A stretch of DNA of 64,000 nt from Neonectria sp. B-13. Its lineage: Eukaryota > Ascomycota > Sordariomycetes > Hypocreales > Nectriaceae. Below are positions 20,596 to 31,161 of this stretch, piece by piece. The notes beneath the pieces are model-generated. The model was given only the letters and a program-made list of their open reading frames with translations. It was not told the DNA's origin and made no database searches. Each line of letters starts with the position of its first letter. Position 1 is the first letter of the stretch. The position numbers were made by a program, and so were the translations under genes. Location of the stretch: the NCBI GenBank assembly GCA_002682825.1, contig NOKP01000030.1, positions 195,924 to 259,923 on the forward strand, given 5' to 3'.

Positions 20596-20628
20596 GGCAG
20601 GTGCGTTGGTGAAGCTTGGGGAAACAAA
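20596..20628 (-). repeat. Arm 2 of a 33-bp split inverted repeat
   Basis: This is the reverse-complement partner of 17258-17290 with a single transition difference. It lies directly beside the degenerate frame ending at 20580, so the pair may be pieces of two copies of the same decayed element rather than true terminal repeats. Confidence 0.7.
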
Positions 20629-21824
20629 CTCTCACCAGCTAAGACGCGTTGGCGGCCCTAACTCTGTGGGTCGGGACGGATGCGACAGAGCATGCTGCGG
20701 AGGATCCGTCTAATAATACTCCTTGCAGCGCTCCTTATAATCGGATGTCCTTCCCTAAGCTCACCACTGAAGAGCTTCGCCCTCAGCGACGTACCACTAC
20801 AAAATATCAGGGAAGTGCTGTTTGCTTCTAAACAGTGTTAAAAATGAGATATACTCCATCTCCCAGTATGACCATCATGCCCTATACTCAGACAACGCTT
20901 GAAACATTGGGTCCTACGTCGCTAGTAGTTGTATTACTACTTGCCCTTCCTCGCCTGTGAAAACACGAACCGCGACTCATTAGTCGTGTTGGCGCATTAT
21001 GAAGTCTCAACGGGGCAACTGGGTCGGCTTTCGTGCCGGAACCCATATACTCGGCGTTGGCAGTGTGCTCTGCATAATCAACCTGCAGTGGTATATTCAG
21101 CTCCTATCCTGTTTCCTCAGCTAGCTGTATATAATATCGTACTGGTCTGAGGTATATTATGGCTCTGTAAGTCTCAATAGAAATGGTAGATGTTTAACAC
21201 AGTAGTATAACTTAGCATATCACTTGCTTCTGGGAGCTAGTGGCATCGAGCAACAATACCTGAGATTTGGTCGACTTGAGGGGCTCAGACAAAAGTGTCT
21301 TCGCAGGCCTCCATTCTGGCCTTAATTGCTGGCTCTAATTATGGTGATAATATGTCTGGAAGAAATACTCATGAGGGTAGAAGCGTGGCTGCCATAGTGC
21401 CAACACAACCAAGTGAGCAGCGTAATCAACCATTCCCGTGATAGCTGGGGTGTGCATCGTGATTTCGTTATAGCGGTGGCAGTATTTTTCATTGTCTGCT
21501 AGGCAGGTGTGATCAAAGTGCTTTACGCAAGTGAGACTTGCCCTATTAGGACAAATATTGCCAAGTTACAAGAGGCAACATTTCTGCTTGTGGTGCACCG
21601 TAGTTTAACTTTTGGCGGTTTTTTCCTCTACCGTTGGGCTTGGACTTTGAGTCTATTTAAAGTCCAGATAGAAACGGGCGACTGCACCAACGGTTTGTAT
21701 TATCAAGGTGAGGCTACTCATCACTGAAACGTTGCATTGCTACTTAGCTGTGTTGCCGTTTTCCCAGAGCTTATAGTTAGTGTGACATTTAGACGATTAG
21801 AATACGTAGGGTTGACATCCAACC
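20629..21824. other. Gene-free stretch downstream of the GST gene
   Basis: Only short overlapping frames without similarity are present. Composition is mixed and there is no visible repeat structure beyond scattered AT-rich words. The right end serves as 3' flank of the glutathione S-transferase gene. Confidence 0.4.
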
Positions 21825-22580
21825 CTAAAGAAATGGTATCAAGGAGCTAAAAATATAGTCATTCTGTGGGTCGACATAATAGTTCCTAGCTCGGCTTTTC
21901 GCCAGCGCCTCGGCTCTTTCTCTGAAAGTCTTCGCAATTGCGGGTCTCTGATCAAGTCTGTTCAGCCAAGCAGCTACATGAGGGAAATTCTCTTCAAGAT
22001 GGATTTTATCCGCAAACGGACCAGGACTGGTGGCGTCATACCACGGAGTAAATGCAAGTTTAAACCATGGGATGAACGCAGCATCCGCGTAGCTGAACCT
22101 TTCGCTGACCAAGTAGTCACAGTCAATCAGATGTCGGTTCAACACATCGCAAATCCTTCGCACTTCATTTATATACCGATCCTTCGCAGTCTCAACCTGT
22201 TCCGGGTGATACTTGTGGAACCATAAAGCCTGGCCAAAGTATGGCCCTTGTCCTGACACTTGGAAATGCAGCCACTGCTTGGCTTGAAAATACTCGGCAG
22301 TTCCAGAGGAGAAAGAGATCTCATTTGTCTTGTCGTAAGTCTCGACAAGATACTCAAGGATGGCGCCGGATTCCCATAGAGTGATTCCAGTGTTAGGATC
22401 CTCAATAGCCGGGACGCGTCCGTTGATGTTGATTTTCTCGTAAGGACTTTTCTTCATATCGGGAAACTCAATGTATTTGGTCTCGTAGGGGATGTTGAGC
22501 TCTTCGAGCACTGCAGTGACTTTCCACGGGTTGGGACCGGCCATATGGCCCCAAAGAGTTAAAGGCTTGACTTGATCCAT
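21825..22580 (-). CDS. Glutathione S-transferase, Ure2-like
   Basis: Single-exon gene of 251 residues counted from MDQVKPLTLWGH at 22580; an in-frame ATG at 22616 would add twelve residues, but family members start at the shorter form. N-terminal thioredoxin-like domain: GPNPWKVTAVLEELNIPYETKY, then GRVPAIEDP with the cis-proline, and LWESGAILEYLVETYDK carrying the glutathione-contacting Glu-Ser. The C-terminal all-helical domain contains WLHFQVSGQGPYFGQALWF and RFSYADAAFIPW, both characteristic of the Ure2p/GTT group. Likely role: cytosolic glutathione conjugation or peroxide detoxification. A TATA-like box is present upstream. It is an intact gene inside an otherwise decayed region. Confidence 0.93.
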   Translation of the reverse strand: MDQVKPLTLWGHMAGPNPWKVTAVLEELNIPYETKYIEFPDMKKSPYEKININGRVPAIEDPNTGITLWESGAILEYLVETYDKTNEISFSSGTAEYFQAKQWLHFQVSGQGPYFGQALWFHKYHPEQVETAKDRYINEVRRICDVLNRHLIDCDYLVSERFSYADAAFIPWFKLAFTPWYDATSPGPFADKIHLEENFPHVAAWLNRLDQRPAIAKTFRERAEALAKSRARNYYVDPQNDYIFSSLIPFL

Positions 22581-22616
22581 GTCGAAACAGCGAGATAACA
22601 GGCTGAGCAAATTCAA

Positions 22617-23750
22617 CTGGGGTTGCTGGAAAAGATGGGACGGGGTTGGACTCGTAACTAAAAGATTTCGTCGCTGTGAGGATGGGACACCGGAGTGCCT
22701 GTCAAAGTCTTACGGATGAATTGGTGCAGCTTATATACTGAATCTGTGCCTGTTATTTTGGGAGGAGGTTGTCGATTTGTAAAATCTAATGAATTACAAA
22801 TCCTAAAAGTCCCACCCGTCATCGACCCACTTCTTCGTCGTTGCGTCTAAGGGAGCACTGGAGCTAATGTGATTACGTGGCGAACCCTTGGGAGGAAGAC
22901 CAAGGAAGGCTTGGCAGGGCGCATTGTAAAAGTTTTATGGACCGCTCCGATCGCCATTCTGTCAACAATTGAATGCACCAAGCCCAGAGAATAGAAAATA
23001 GACTACCGCCTTCCTAGCGGCTGATACAATCCACCTACCGTTCAATAGGTATCACTATACATGAGTCCTACACCTAACACAGAATACCTTCGTCGATTCT
23101 ATATAATTGCTTAGTTAAACATCACATTACAAATCAAGAAGATTGAGTAAAAGCCCTTCCAGGTGCTGCCTGTCCTTTGCTATACCTCTCCCCTTAAATT
23201 GGTTAAAAAGTAGACGACTGCTTTACATTTCGGGGTGTGAGATAGTCTCTCATGCCATTCGATGTGCAGCACCTTCCTTGCGAACTTCCCCGCACTGTAT
23301 TTCTCAAGAATTTACGGATAAGTACTCCGTAGTAAGGGATTCAACTAGCTAGCCAACTTGCAAGGATCGCAGAGAATTCGGCGAGTAGGAAAGGGATGCT
23401 TGAAATTTGATAATTATGAAGACCCAGTCAGGGGTTTTCCGCCACAGACGAGTTTTCGAGTGGCTTTCAACTGTTGGACAGGAAGAGCGCAAGGTTTCGG
23501 GCTAAGTTTGAAGCTTGGTGGGTTTCTCCGACTACCGGTAGGTCTGACACTCTCCATGTGGGTTTCTCCGGCTAAAGCTACGATAGGTTTAGCAACACTC
23601 AAAGTGATCCAGACCCAACACGCCACCGAGCGGGGTCGGAGATTCCGGATTGTCCGGTTTTACCGACCTCCACGAGCATAGCCAACTGGATGCTGGAGTT
23701 AAGGTGAGACTTGAGCCTGGCATGTGCATGAAAGGATCAACTCAGGCAAG
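22617..23750. promoter_or_regulatory. Divergent intergenic region, GST / zinc-finger regulator
   Basis: The region lies between two divergent genes and should contain both promoters. Apart from the GST TATA-like box I see only a small internal duplication, tgggtttctccg at 23519 and again at 23559. No gene is supported. Confidence 0.4.
22731..22737 (-). promoter_or_regulatory. TATA-like box of the GST gene
   Basis: The minus strand reads TATATAA about 150 bp upstream of the start codon at 22580. Confidence 0.4.
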
Positions 23751-25916
23751 ATGAACCGGCCGCACGAATGCAGCATCTGCAAGAGAGATTTTCCCACTCA
23801 CAGCCGTCTGATCCGACACGGGAAATCGCGTGAGTCTGCACCCCACATTGCGGAACACCATGTGGACTAATCTGCAGACGCACCGGAGCAACACGTCGCG
23901 TGTCCGTTCTGCTATCGCAAGTTCCCTAGGAAGTATGCAGCGCTCTCATTCGATTCTTAGATCGTGATACTAACCTCGTGCTTCCAACCCACAAGTGATT
24001 CCGCCCAACGGCACTTCCAAACTTGCCCGGAACGCGGTAGTCGGCCTATCCCACCGAGACCTAAGCGTGGACGGGGCCGGAAGGCTTGCGACAATTGCGC
24101 ACAGTTGAAGATAGCATGCGATGCTGAAGCCCCATGCGAGGGCTGCCTGAATCGGGGCACAGATTGTTCCTACGAACGATTGGGAGTCCTTCGAGCTCCA
24201 AGTCTGCCCACCAGTGTCCCTTCGCCAGCTCCCATCCCATTTGTTCCTCGTGGTCAAGTGTCAGATGCAAGACTCGACCACGCCTTGAGTACCACACCAC
24301 CATCGACGAACATCGACAAGTCGGGAGCACTATTTCTTCTCAAGTTCACCGCTTGCGAGAACAAAAGCATTCTCGATGTTCGCAAAGCACTAGAAACGGA
24401 TTCACTTATCCCTGCAGATCCTAGCAGCCCTCTCTCTCTGGACGCGAGCCATGGTTCATCTGACGACGTCCTCGTAAACTTTGAGTGGTTCATTTCTCCA
24501 GATGAAGAAGCCTGGTACAATTTCTTCACGCCCATTTCATTCGACGAGATTCTGCAAGACGACACCTTCAGTGCATCAAACCCTGGGGAACAAGAGAGGA
24601 GGTTGTTGCAGCACCGCATACCGGAACTATACCGACTTTTGCAACTAGGCGAAGCTTTCGGCCATTTCTCTTGTCACGACTCACAGACACAGAACCAGAA
24701 ACTATTTTCTAAAATCCTTGTGCCAGAACATATGCAGGAGGCTCTCGATGCCTTCTTCCGGCGAATGTATCCATACCAGGTCGCAATACATCGCCCAACG
24801 TTCAACGTACGCGACACGTCGCCGCAACTATTACTGACCATGGTCTTGGCTGGCTCGATTTATACCTATCCGGAGGATATTGATGCCATTGCATTTGAAG
24901 GATTTGACACTCTGGAGAATCTCGTCTTCGGAAGCAAAGAGTTTGACATGCTCATGAGTGGGGGGCATGGTTGCAACTCGAACATCTGTCCCTGTCACTT
25001 GGACCTTCTCAACGCATCCACCATCATCATATACTTACAACTTGGTATGGACGACAAGCGAAAGCGCTGGCGAATGCGAAAACTACGGTTTCCTATGCTC
25101 ATCGCCGTTGCGCGGGCTCTGTCACTGTTCTCCGCTCGCGAACCTATCGTTAAAAACGGGTCTTCTTCCCCTCGAGTGTATTGGAACTCATGGATCAAGA
25201 CCGAATGCATAAAACGGTGGCTTCCATTACAATCTATGCGTGATAAGACGTGAGAAGCTAAAGCCAAAGTAGAACATCCTTCGCTATTTTTTCGATCGAC
25301 AGCGAGCTTGCCATTCTCTTTCGAACGACCCCGAGGATTATGCTCAACGAAATGGGACTCGATTTCCCTTCGAGTGAAGCGGCTTTCAGGGCTCAATCAT
25401 GGGAGGACTGGATGCTTCTGGACTCTTCTGCTACTGATCCTCCCAAGTGTGTATTTTCTACCTTCATCCAGCAACTGATGGAGGACAGTTGTAAATTGTT
25501 GTCTGAAAAGGAAGTTCAGTCTCTTACCTTCTCAAGCCTGTACTTTGTTTTATATGGTATGTCTTTCCTTCTATCGTTCTTACTGCGGGATTCTTCTGAA
25601 CATTGTTGCTAAACACATTTTAGGGCTACATCATTTAATATTCTTATCCCAAGCCAATCCTTTCTACCCTTCACAAGGAAATCCACTCCTCAGACCATTG
25701 AAAAGATGGAAAGAGTGGTGGGATATAAAGCACTCCCAGGCAGTACCAGGGAGTTCAAACGAAGTTTCCATATCGCGAATAGGAACAAGCTTGTATTGGT
25801 TTGCAAGGTTGCTTTTGAAAGTCAAATCTACCATGCTCCTGGAGGATGTGGACTCAGACTCCTTAAACGGGCTTCACAAATTTGTACGGAAATACCAGAA
25901 GGAAAGTTTCGACTGA
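23751..25916 (+). CDS. Transcription factor with C2H2 and C2HC fingers plus Zn2Cys6 cluster
   Basis: Exons 23751-23829, 23878-23932, 23996-25216, 25270-25556 and 25624-25916 give 644 residues. The N-terminus has a C2H2 finger (Cys7, Cys10, His23, His27 in HECSICKRDFPTHSRLIRHG) and a second finger ending in Cys instead of His (Cys35, Cys38, His51, Cys55). A basic linker, PPRPKRGRGRK, leads into a Zn2Cys6 cluster at Cys76-Cys102 with C-x2-C-x6-C-x5-C-x2-C-x6-C spacing. The rest (HRIPELYRLLQLGEAFGHF, FRRMYPYQVAIHRPTF, SSEAAFRAQSWEDWM) is the fungal-specific regulatory domain. The first two introns interrupt the finger region and each is required to keep both fingers in frame. The targets are unknown; it is divergent from the GST gene. 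Confidence 0.87.
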
Positions 25917-26267
25917 AAGTCTTACCAAAGGAGGTAACAAGGTGGAACAATGAGCCTTGGGCGCTACCCCGATGCTGTTTCCGACGGAGACTACCAAGCT
26001 TGGGGCATCCACACGGTTAAAGATTAAGACGCCGACATATTATAGTGCCACTTAAGGGATCAATAACTTTCTTGTTCATCCATTGGGAATTGAACCTTGA
26101 TTTGTTTTGAGTTATGATTGAGTAAGGAGTTCATCTTAACGGATAATATTCACGACAGGTGCCCTTCCTATCTCAATGAATCTCTTTTAAGTATAACCTG
26201 TAGAGTTCTCCATGCACGTGGGAACCCGATATTTGAGGAAGGCGTGACACTGCAAGAGCTCGGATGC
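25917..26267. other. 3' flank between regulator and Hod-like pseudogene
   Basis: About 350 bp with no supported gene. Both neighbours end towards it, so it is 3' flanking sequence. Confidence 0.4.
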
Positions 26268-26824
26268 TCAGACCTTCTCTCGCTCTTTAACAGCTTTGTG
26301 CAATTCCCCAATCTGCAAAGCAACTGATTCGGGAAGCTCGACCACCGGGAAGCTCGTTTCTCCGGGGAGCTTTGTGAAACTGAACCAAGCAGGATGTTTG
26401 GTTTTAAAATCTTTGTGGATGGCCACGTAGGATTCGTCATTGGGGTGACTGAAGACGTGGTGGACAAGCGGAGGGTCGGAGATGGCCTCCAGTCGCTGCA
26501 TCGGGGAACCCTATCGTTCGTAATTCCTCTCAACAAGCCTTGCAGCCATTTCCATGGCACGCCAACCTCCGTGAGAATGAGAGACTAGGATGAACCGTTT
26601 GACTTGAAGAGAGTCCAGAAGCGCAATCGTGTCGTCAGCCTGGCCGTCCACGGTCCATTTGCCGACAGGATCGCGGTTGGAACACGAATCCTCCAGCACA
26701 CTCTGATGACCCGATAATTTCGGATCAGGTAAGGCAAAAGATTGTTGAAGCCACGGTGGTCTTAGCCCAGGCCCGGAAGGCAGGCGATTGCCGGTTCGTC
26801 CGAAGGTAGTCCGCGATCATCGAA
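26268..26824 (-). pseudogene. Hod/Qdo-like cofactor-free dioxygenase (alpha/beta-hydrolase fold) pseudogene
   Basis: Segments match the order of 1H-3-hydroxy-4-oxoquinaldine 2,4-dioxygenase-type enzymes, which open N-heteroaromatic quinolone rings without cofactor. Readable pieces: DDRGLPSDEPAIACLPG, DHRGFNNLLPYLIRNYRVIR, VDGQADDTIALLDSLQV, the nucleophile elbow VSHSHGGW, GSPMQRLEAISDPPLVHHVF and HPAWFSFTKLPGETSFPVVE. Damage: in-frame TAA at 26764-26762, where the family usually has Gln before DHR; a frameshift after VIRVCWR; an internal deletion after ARLVE that removes roughly 80 residues including the acidic-residue segment; and an in-frame TAG at 26513-26511. The SHSHGG elbow and FPVVELP tail are typical of this group rather than ordinary esterases. 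It cannot make an active enzyme. The N-terminal end is uncertain. Confidence 0.75.
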
Positions 26825-27899
26825 TGATATCTATACCTGGTTGGTGGTGCGAGTGCGGAGCATAATATCGGTATTTAGACACGTAGGGAGCTTTGAGGGA
26901 AATATGAGGGATGAGACGATTGGCGGAATATACCATGCAAAGTGGATGTGTGTAAAACGATCTTGACGTAGAAGCCGGCCTGTGGTCTATTAAGTTCATG
27001 AAGGGATGAGCATGTCAGACGTTGTCTTTACTCAACCAACCGGCATAAATGAATGGCTTTCACTAAGATCAGTATGGGCGGTGCATCAACAACGTGCACC
27101 ATTCGGAGAAGCATGAGGGATTCCTGTGGGGTTTCCCAACTAAAACGGACAAAATTCGCAGAAGACTACTAGTTGGTCATTGGCTAATTTGTTTGATCCT
27201 AAGCACCAGCTAATTATAGTTGGCATTGACCTATGCATCCAGTCTCTGCCTAAAACAGTGAGCACGCTGTCACTCTGGGGGTAACTGAATCGTAAGGTAG
27301 TTAGTTGTCTCAGATCTGAATGAAGCAGAGTAAAGCGATTTTCACGAACTCCTTTTCTCATATCACAATTGGTGTGTTGCCCTGTATGCAGTCCCCTTAA
27401 ATATCCTAAGAATATTAAGGTGCCTAAAGTCTCAGTGCCAATGCTATGGCTAAATGGTTGAGGGTTATAGGTCTAGGACATCCTTGCTATTTTCAAGATC
27501 TCTGCGCCTATGTTAGTATATCTACAGGTTTTGATAATAGCAAGAGGGAAGTGTTTTGATACAAACACTTGAACAGGTTCTATCAGGCCTAAAAAGGTGA
27601 ATTATTCTTTGTCATTATGGTTGTTCTTAACAGATTGCCGACAGGTCTCCCATAGCAAGGATCATCTTTAACATCGCTCAATGTAACCCCTTTAGGACGA
27701 GGCTCTTATATGCCAATGATCCATTCTGATTCTACTCACTTCCATGGCCAACTCATTCCCCCCTCCAGCTTACTTCGAATATTTCCTACTCTTCATGTTC
27801 TTGTCATCAACTTCGCCAGACTGATTATTTGTGGATTCTGCCTGTCCCGACTTCGTTTCGCATGCATTGTTCAACTCGAGAAAACAATGCCACAACGCA
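26825..27899. other. AT-rich gene-free stretch
   Basis: No gene is supported. The part from about 27370 to 27720 is notably A/T-rich with many stops in all frames, consistent with mutational decay. The right end would be the former promoter of the carboxylesterase pseudogene. Confidence 0.4.
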
Positions 27900-29022
27900 A
27901 TGGTTGACACAAATCCTATCACCATCGAATTACCTGGTGGTCTCATTTCAGCAGCTCGTGACAATGTAATCCTCCGAGCTCGTGGCATAAAGTATGCCTC
28001 TGCAGCTCGCTTTCAGCTGCCCATGCCTCTCAAGAAATGGGAAGGAATGATGGACTGCACCGGTCCAGCTCCAATTCCTCCTCAGATGGTTCCTTCCACC
28101 CTGGACACTGTAACAGGTCCGATGGCTAGAGGACGCGTTCAGGACGAAGACTGCCTCTATGTAACAGTCACAACACTGACTGACGCACTGACGGATGGCC
28201 GCAAACGCCCGGTCATGGTCTTTCTCCATGGCGGCGCCTATGTCTCGGGCAGTGCGGATCTTGATTGCAGACGGAACCGAGAGTCTTTTCCATAAGGCAA
28301 TTATTCAGAGCGCACCTCTTGGAATACGACTGCTTGACCACGATCCGATGGTTCAAGCTCTAGGCCAGCTCGCCCGAGAACGCCTTGCCGACGACACCCA
28401 CCCCAGGACTGCGCAGGAGATGCTCTCACTACAAATGGAACTGCTTCTGGCTGCAAAGCCATACCCTTCTCGGCCAATGCCATTTGGGCCATGCGTGGGA
28501 CATTCGCCTCTTCCCAGTCTTCCGGAAGTCCCTACTAGGATCGAACTTGCGGCTCATCGAGTGCCCATCTTGATCGGGTGCACCAAGGACGAGGGAGCAC
28601 CGTTTGTGTCCATGATCGAGGTTCTGCGCCCTGTTTTCTGCATTCCGTTGATAGGAGCAATCGTCAAACGCCTGCTCACTTGGTACGTCTCGAAAAGTGC
28701 TTTCATCTGGCCAGCCGAAACCTTCCATGAGCAGTATCTTGCGGCTGGAGGGCGGTCGAACTTCTTTCGATTCAACTGGAGCCCCTCTCAAAGCCCCCTA
28801 CGATCCACGCACTGCATTGAACTGCCCTTTCTGCTAGGCACATGGTCAGCCTGGAAGGATGCGCCCATGCTGTGCGGCCCGGATTCCCGAGATGTCGTGG
28901 AAAGCCTGGGAGACGAGCTCAAGGACTTGTGGACTGCTTTCGCACGGGGCGACAGGTCAAATATGGGGAATTTGAACATAATCGGCGATGAAAGCAACGG
29001 GTATATCGCCTTTCGTGGTTGA
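27900..29022 (+). pseudogene. Type B carboxylesterase/lipase pseudogene with deleted nucleophile region
   Basis: The N-terminal part from 27900 reads MVDTNPITIELPGGLISAAR, RARGIKYASAARFQLP, EDCLYVTVTTL and the oxyanion segment VMVFLHGGAYVSGSADLD. At about 28255-28275 the frame changes directly into ADGTESLFHKAIIQSAPLG, a segment that normally lies some 80-90 residues further on. The deleted part would contain the GESAG nucleophile elbow, so catalysis is impossible. The C-terminal part continues to 29022 and retains VPILIGCTKDEGAPFV and the histidine-bearing THCIELPFLLGTW. The junction word gattgcagac fits both flanking family segments, which suggests a microhomology-mediated deletion. The parent protein was probably a cytosolic or secreted esterase; no signal peptide is evident. 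Confidence 0.8.
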
Positions 29023-29123
29023 ACGTAGCGGCCGGTCGCTTTCTATGGTATTGTGGGGTATAGGTTCAGAGCTGGCGTAGGCGAGAAATAGTGAGAAATA
29101 GCTTCATGAGCTGGATGTCGGGC

Positions 29124-29384
29124 TTAGCAATTGTATGACAGAGGCAGAAGATGTAAGTAAATATAGACATCTAGTTGGCTAATTCCTATGCTCAACAGAA
29201 AAGGATTTAGTATATCCTAATGGTTACTATTATCTTTCTATTAGGGAATAATCAAAGTAGTTATATATTATCCCCTACGTTCTGCTCTATAAAACAGCAA
29301 TTAAGATGGCCACCAGCTGAGTAATGAACTGAATGAGACATTGATATACAGCGCGTCTGCACCAACGCAGTAATGCAAATGCAG
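29124..29384 (-). repeat. Dispersed repeat, copy B (~261 bp)
   Basis: This is the inverted, AT-richer partner of 13949-14205. Read on the minus strand it begins at gcatttgcatt and ends at caattgcta. Where copy A has gtaggcgatgacgtacaacc, copy B has gtaggggataatatataact: most differences are C-to-T or G-to-A in B. It lies just after the carboxylesterase pseudogene. Confidence 0.8.
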
Positions 29385-31161
29385 CTATGGCGATCCTCGC
29401 AGAGTACGTGGTGGCGGTTTCGAGAGTTCCGAAACACTGTAGTTGATTGGACTGCGAAACTTGATCGAGGGCACGAGACCTCCACGCGCAGGGTGTTGTT
29501 CTGAGAACTTGTAAATCAAATTTGGTGAAAAGGCTAGAAGAAATCATCAATCCCGGTGCCTTCAGCAGCTATTTTCTTTCATTGCAAGTCCGATGAATTT
29601 CTCCAAGGACCAAATGGATTATTGCCGCCAACGCCTCGATCCCATCGTGTGCCAAGACTCGCCGATCCAACGCACACAAATGCGGCTCATCTACCCATCT
29701 GGCAGGCCACGTTCAAATCCCGACATCCTGAATTACCTTGACATTCTGACCCGAACGGCCCTCCCTCGGCCGAATCCAGATTTACAAGCCTCTATAGACC
29801 CACTATCCCCGGATTACACTGTTCAAAACGTGATAATAAGCACCGACGGAAAGCTGTAGGATCCCGAGCCTCGGGACTTGATTAGCTTGCGGTCGGGAAC
29901 TACGTCACAAACATCATGGGAACTTTGTCAACCCCGTCTCCACTGTCCCGGGAACAAAGCAGAATGGGTTTGCTCTTTACTTACAGTGTGACACATTGTA
30001 ATACGTATTGCCTTTTACAAGCACATACATCTAACCTTCAGCTCCACAACCTCAACATGGGCACATTGGTTTATAGACCAAAGTCAGCTTACTCAAAAAT
30101 TCATGGCAGTAAGCAATGCAATAGAATACATGTCATTTATGCTTGGTTGGCCTCGTCTTTGTCTCCGGCAAGTAAGCCTCGATCGAAATTGTGCTTACCA
30201 ACCATAGCGCCAGCGAAGGCCAGTCGAGGGTACCGATGTCCAGGAGACTGTCGTGGGAGCTGATGCATGCGGTGGAAATGCCCACGGATTTGACGGTTTG
30301 TCGGAGACAGCACGTGCGTGGGGTTCTTTCCGGTAGATGCGGTGAAATCGGGTGATTGAATACTGAGACGAATGATATCAAGGCTTTGCCCAGGCAGACG
30401 TAGAACGCCAGGTAGCACAGCTATCGCCAATTAGACACTTGGGCTGCGTGAGGCAAGGCAAACAATCTTGACCTGCTTCATGTGGCTTCTTCTTACGCAT
30501 GAGTAGCAAGAGGGTCAGAGAGGAAGCACCCTTGACTTTTAAATGAGGTGACGCCAATGTAAATAATGTGTGTCCTTCCTGGTCGTCTTGGATTGTCAAT
30601 CTAATCATGCAACTAATGGGGAAATTCGCAGGCGCTCGATGGTATGAGTCGCACCTCAGCCAGACCTTCAGAAGATCTCTGGGTATGTAGACATTTCGCG
30701 GTATTCGTTGATCAGCTTTGTCTTCAATCTCGGTCTCTTCACCAGTCGACAATCCGCCCACTCGTACTAAACAGCACAGCGGTCTGCTGTATTGTAACGC
30801 TTCTACACAACCGTGCTCATCATCTTCCCTTAAAAAGGTTATTCCGCACTCTCTCAAGAGGACAGACTGCGGTACTGCCTGTCTTTATGTTTATTTTTTC
30901 TATAACGGTTTATTAACTGTTCACGGTTGTTGTCAGCAATATGGTTCACAGGAATATGGTTGACAGTAACTAGATCACTAAATATAAATTCCTCTTGCTT
31001 CTTTATTTCATGAGAAGACTTGTCTCTATGACAGTTCCTTTGAAAGTCTCAGATTTTCTCGGTTTAACACAATATCTGCAACTATCTTGGTGGATATCAG
31101 TCCCGGCAAGCAAATACATACGCCAGAGTGTTCAGCTCAATTGAACATTAGCGATGACCTT
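29385..31161. other. Gene-free stretch before the short-chain reductase
   Basis: No gene is supported. A plus-strand frame at 29593-29859 (88 codons, MNFSKDQMDYCRQRLDPIV...) looks protein-like in composition but has no recognised family. Frames at 30133-30857 overlap on both strands. The part from 30860 to 31160 is A/T-rich. Confidence 0.35.

Noticed and set aside
29593..29859. 88-codon plus-strand frame after repeat copy B
   Set aside because: It could be a short hypothetical protein, but there is no signal peptide, domain or splice context; it lies in a decayed stretch.
30378..30857. 159-codon minus-strand frame
   Set aside because: Overlapped by frames on the other strand and without recognisable similarity; probably chance.
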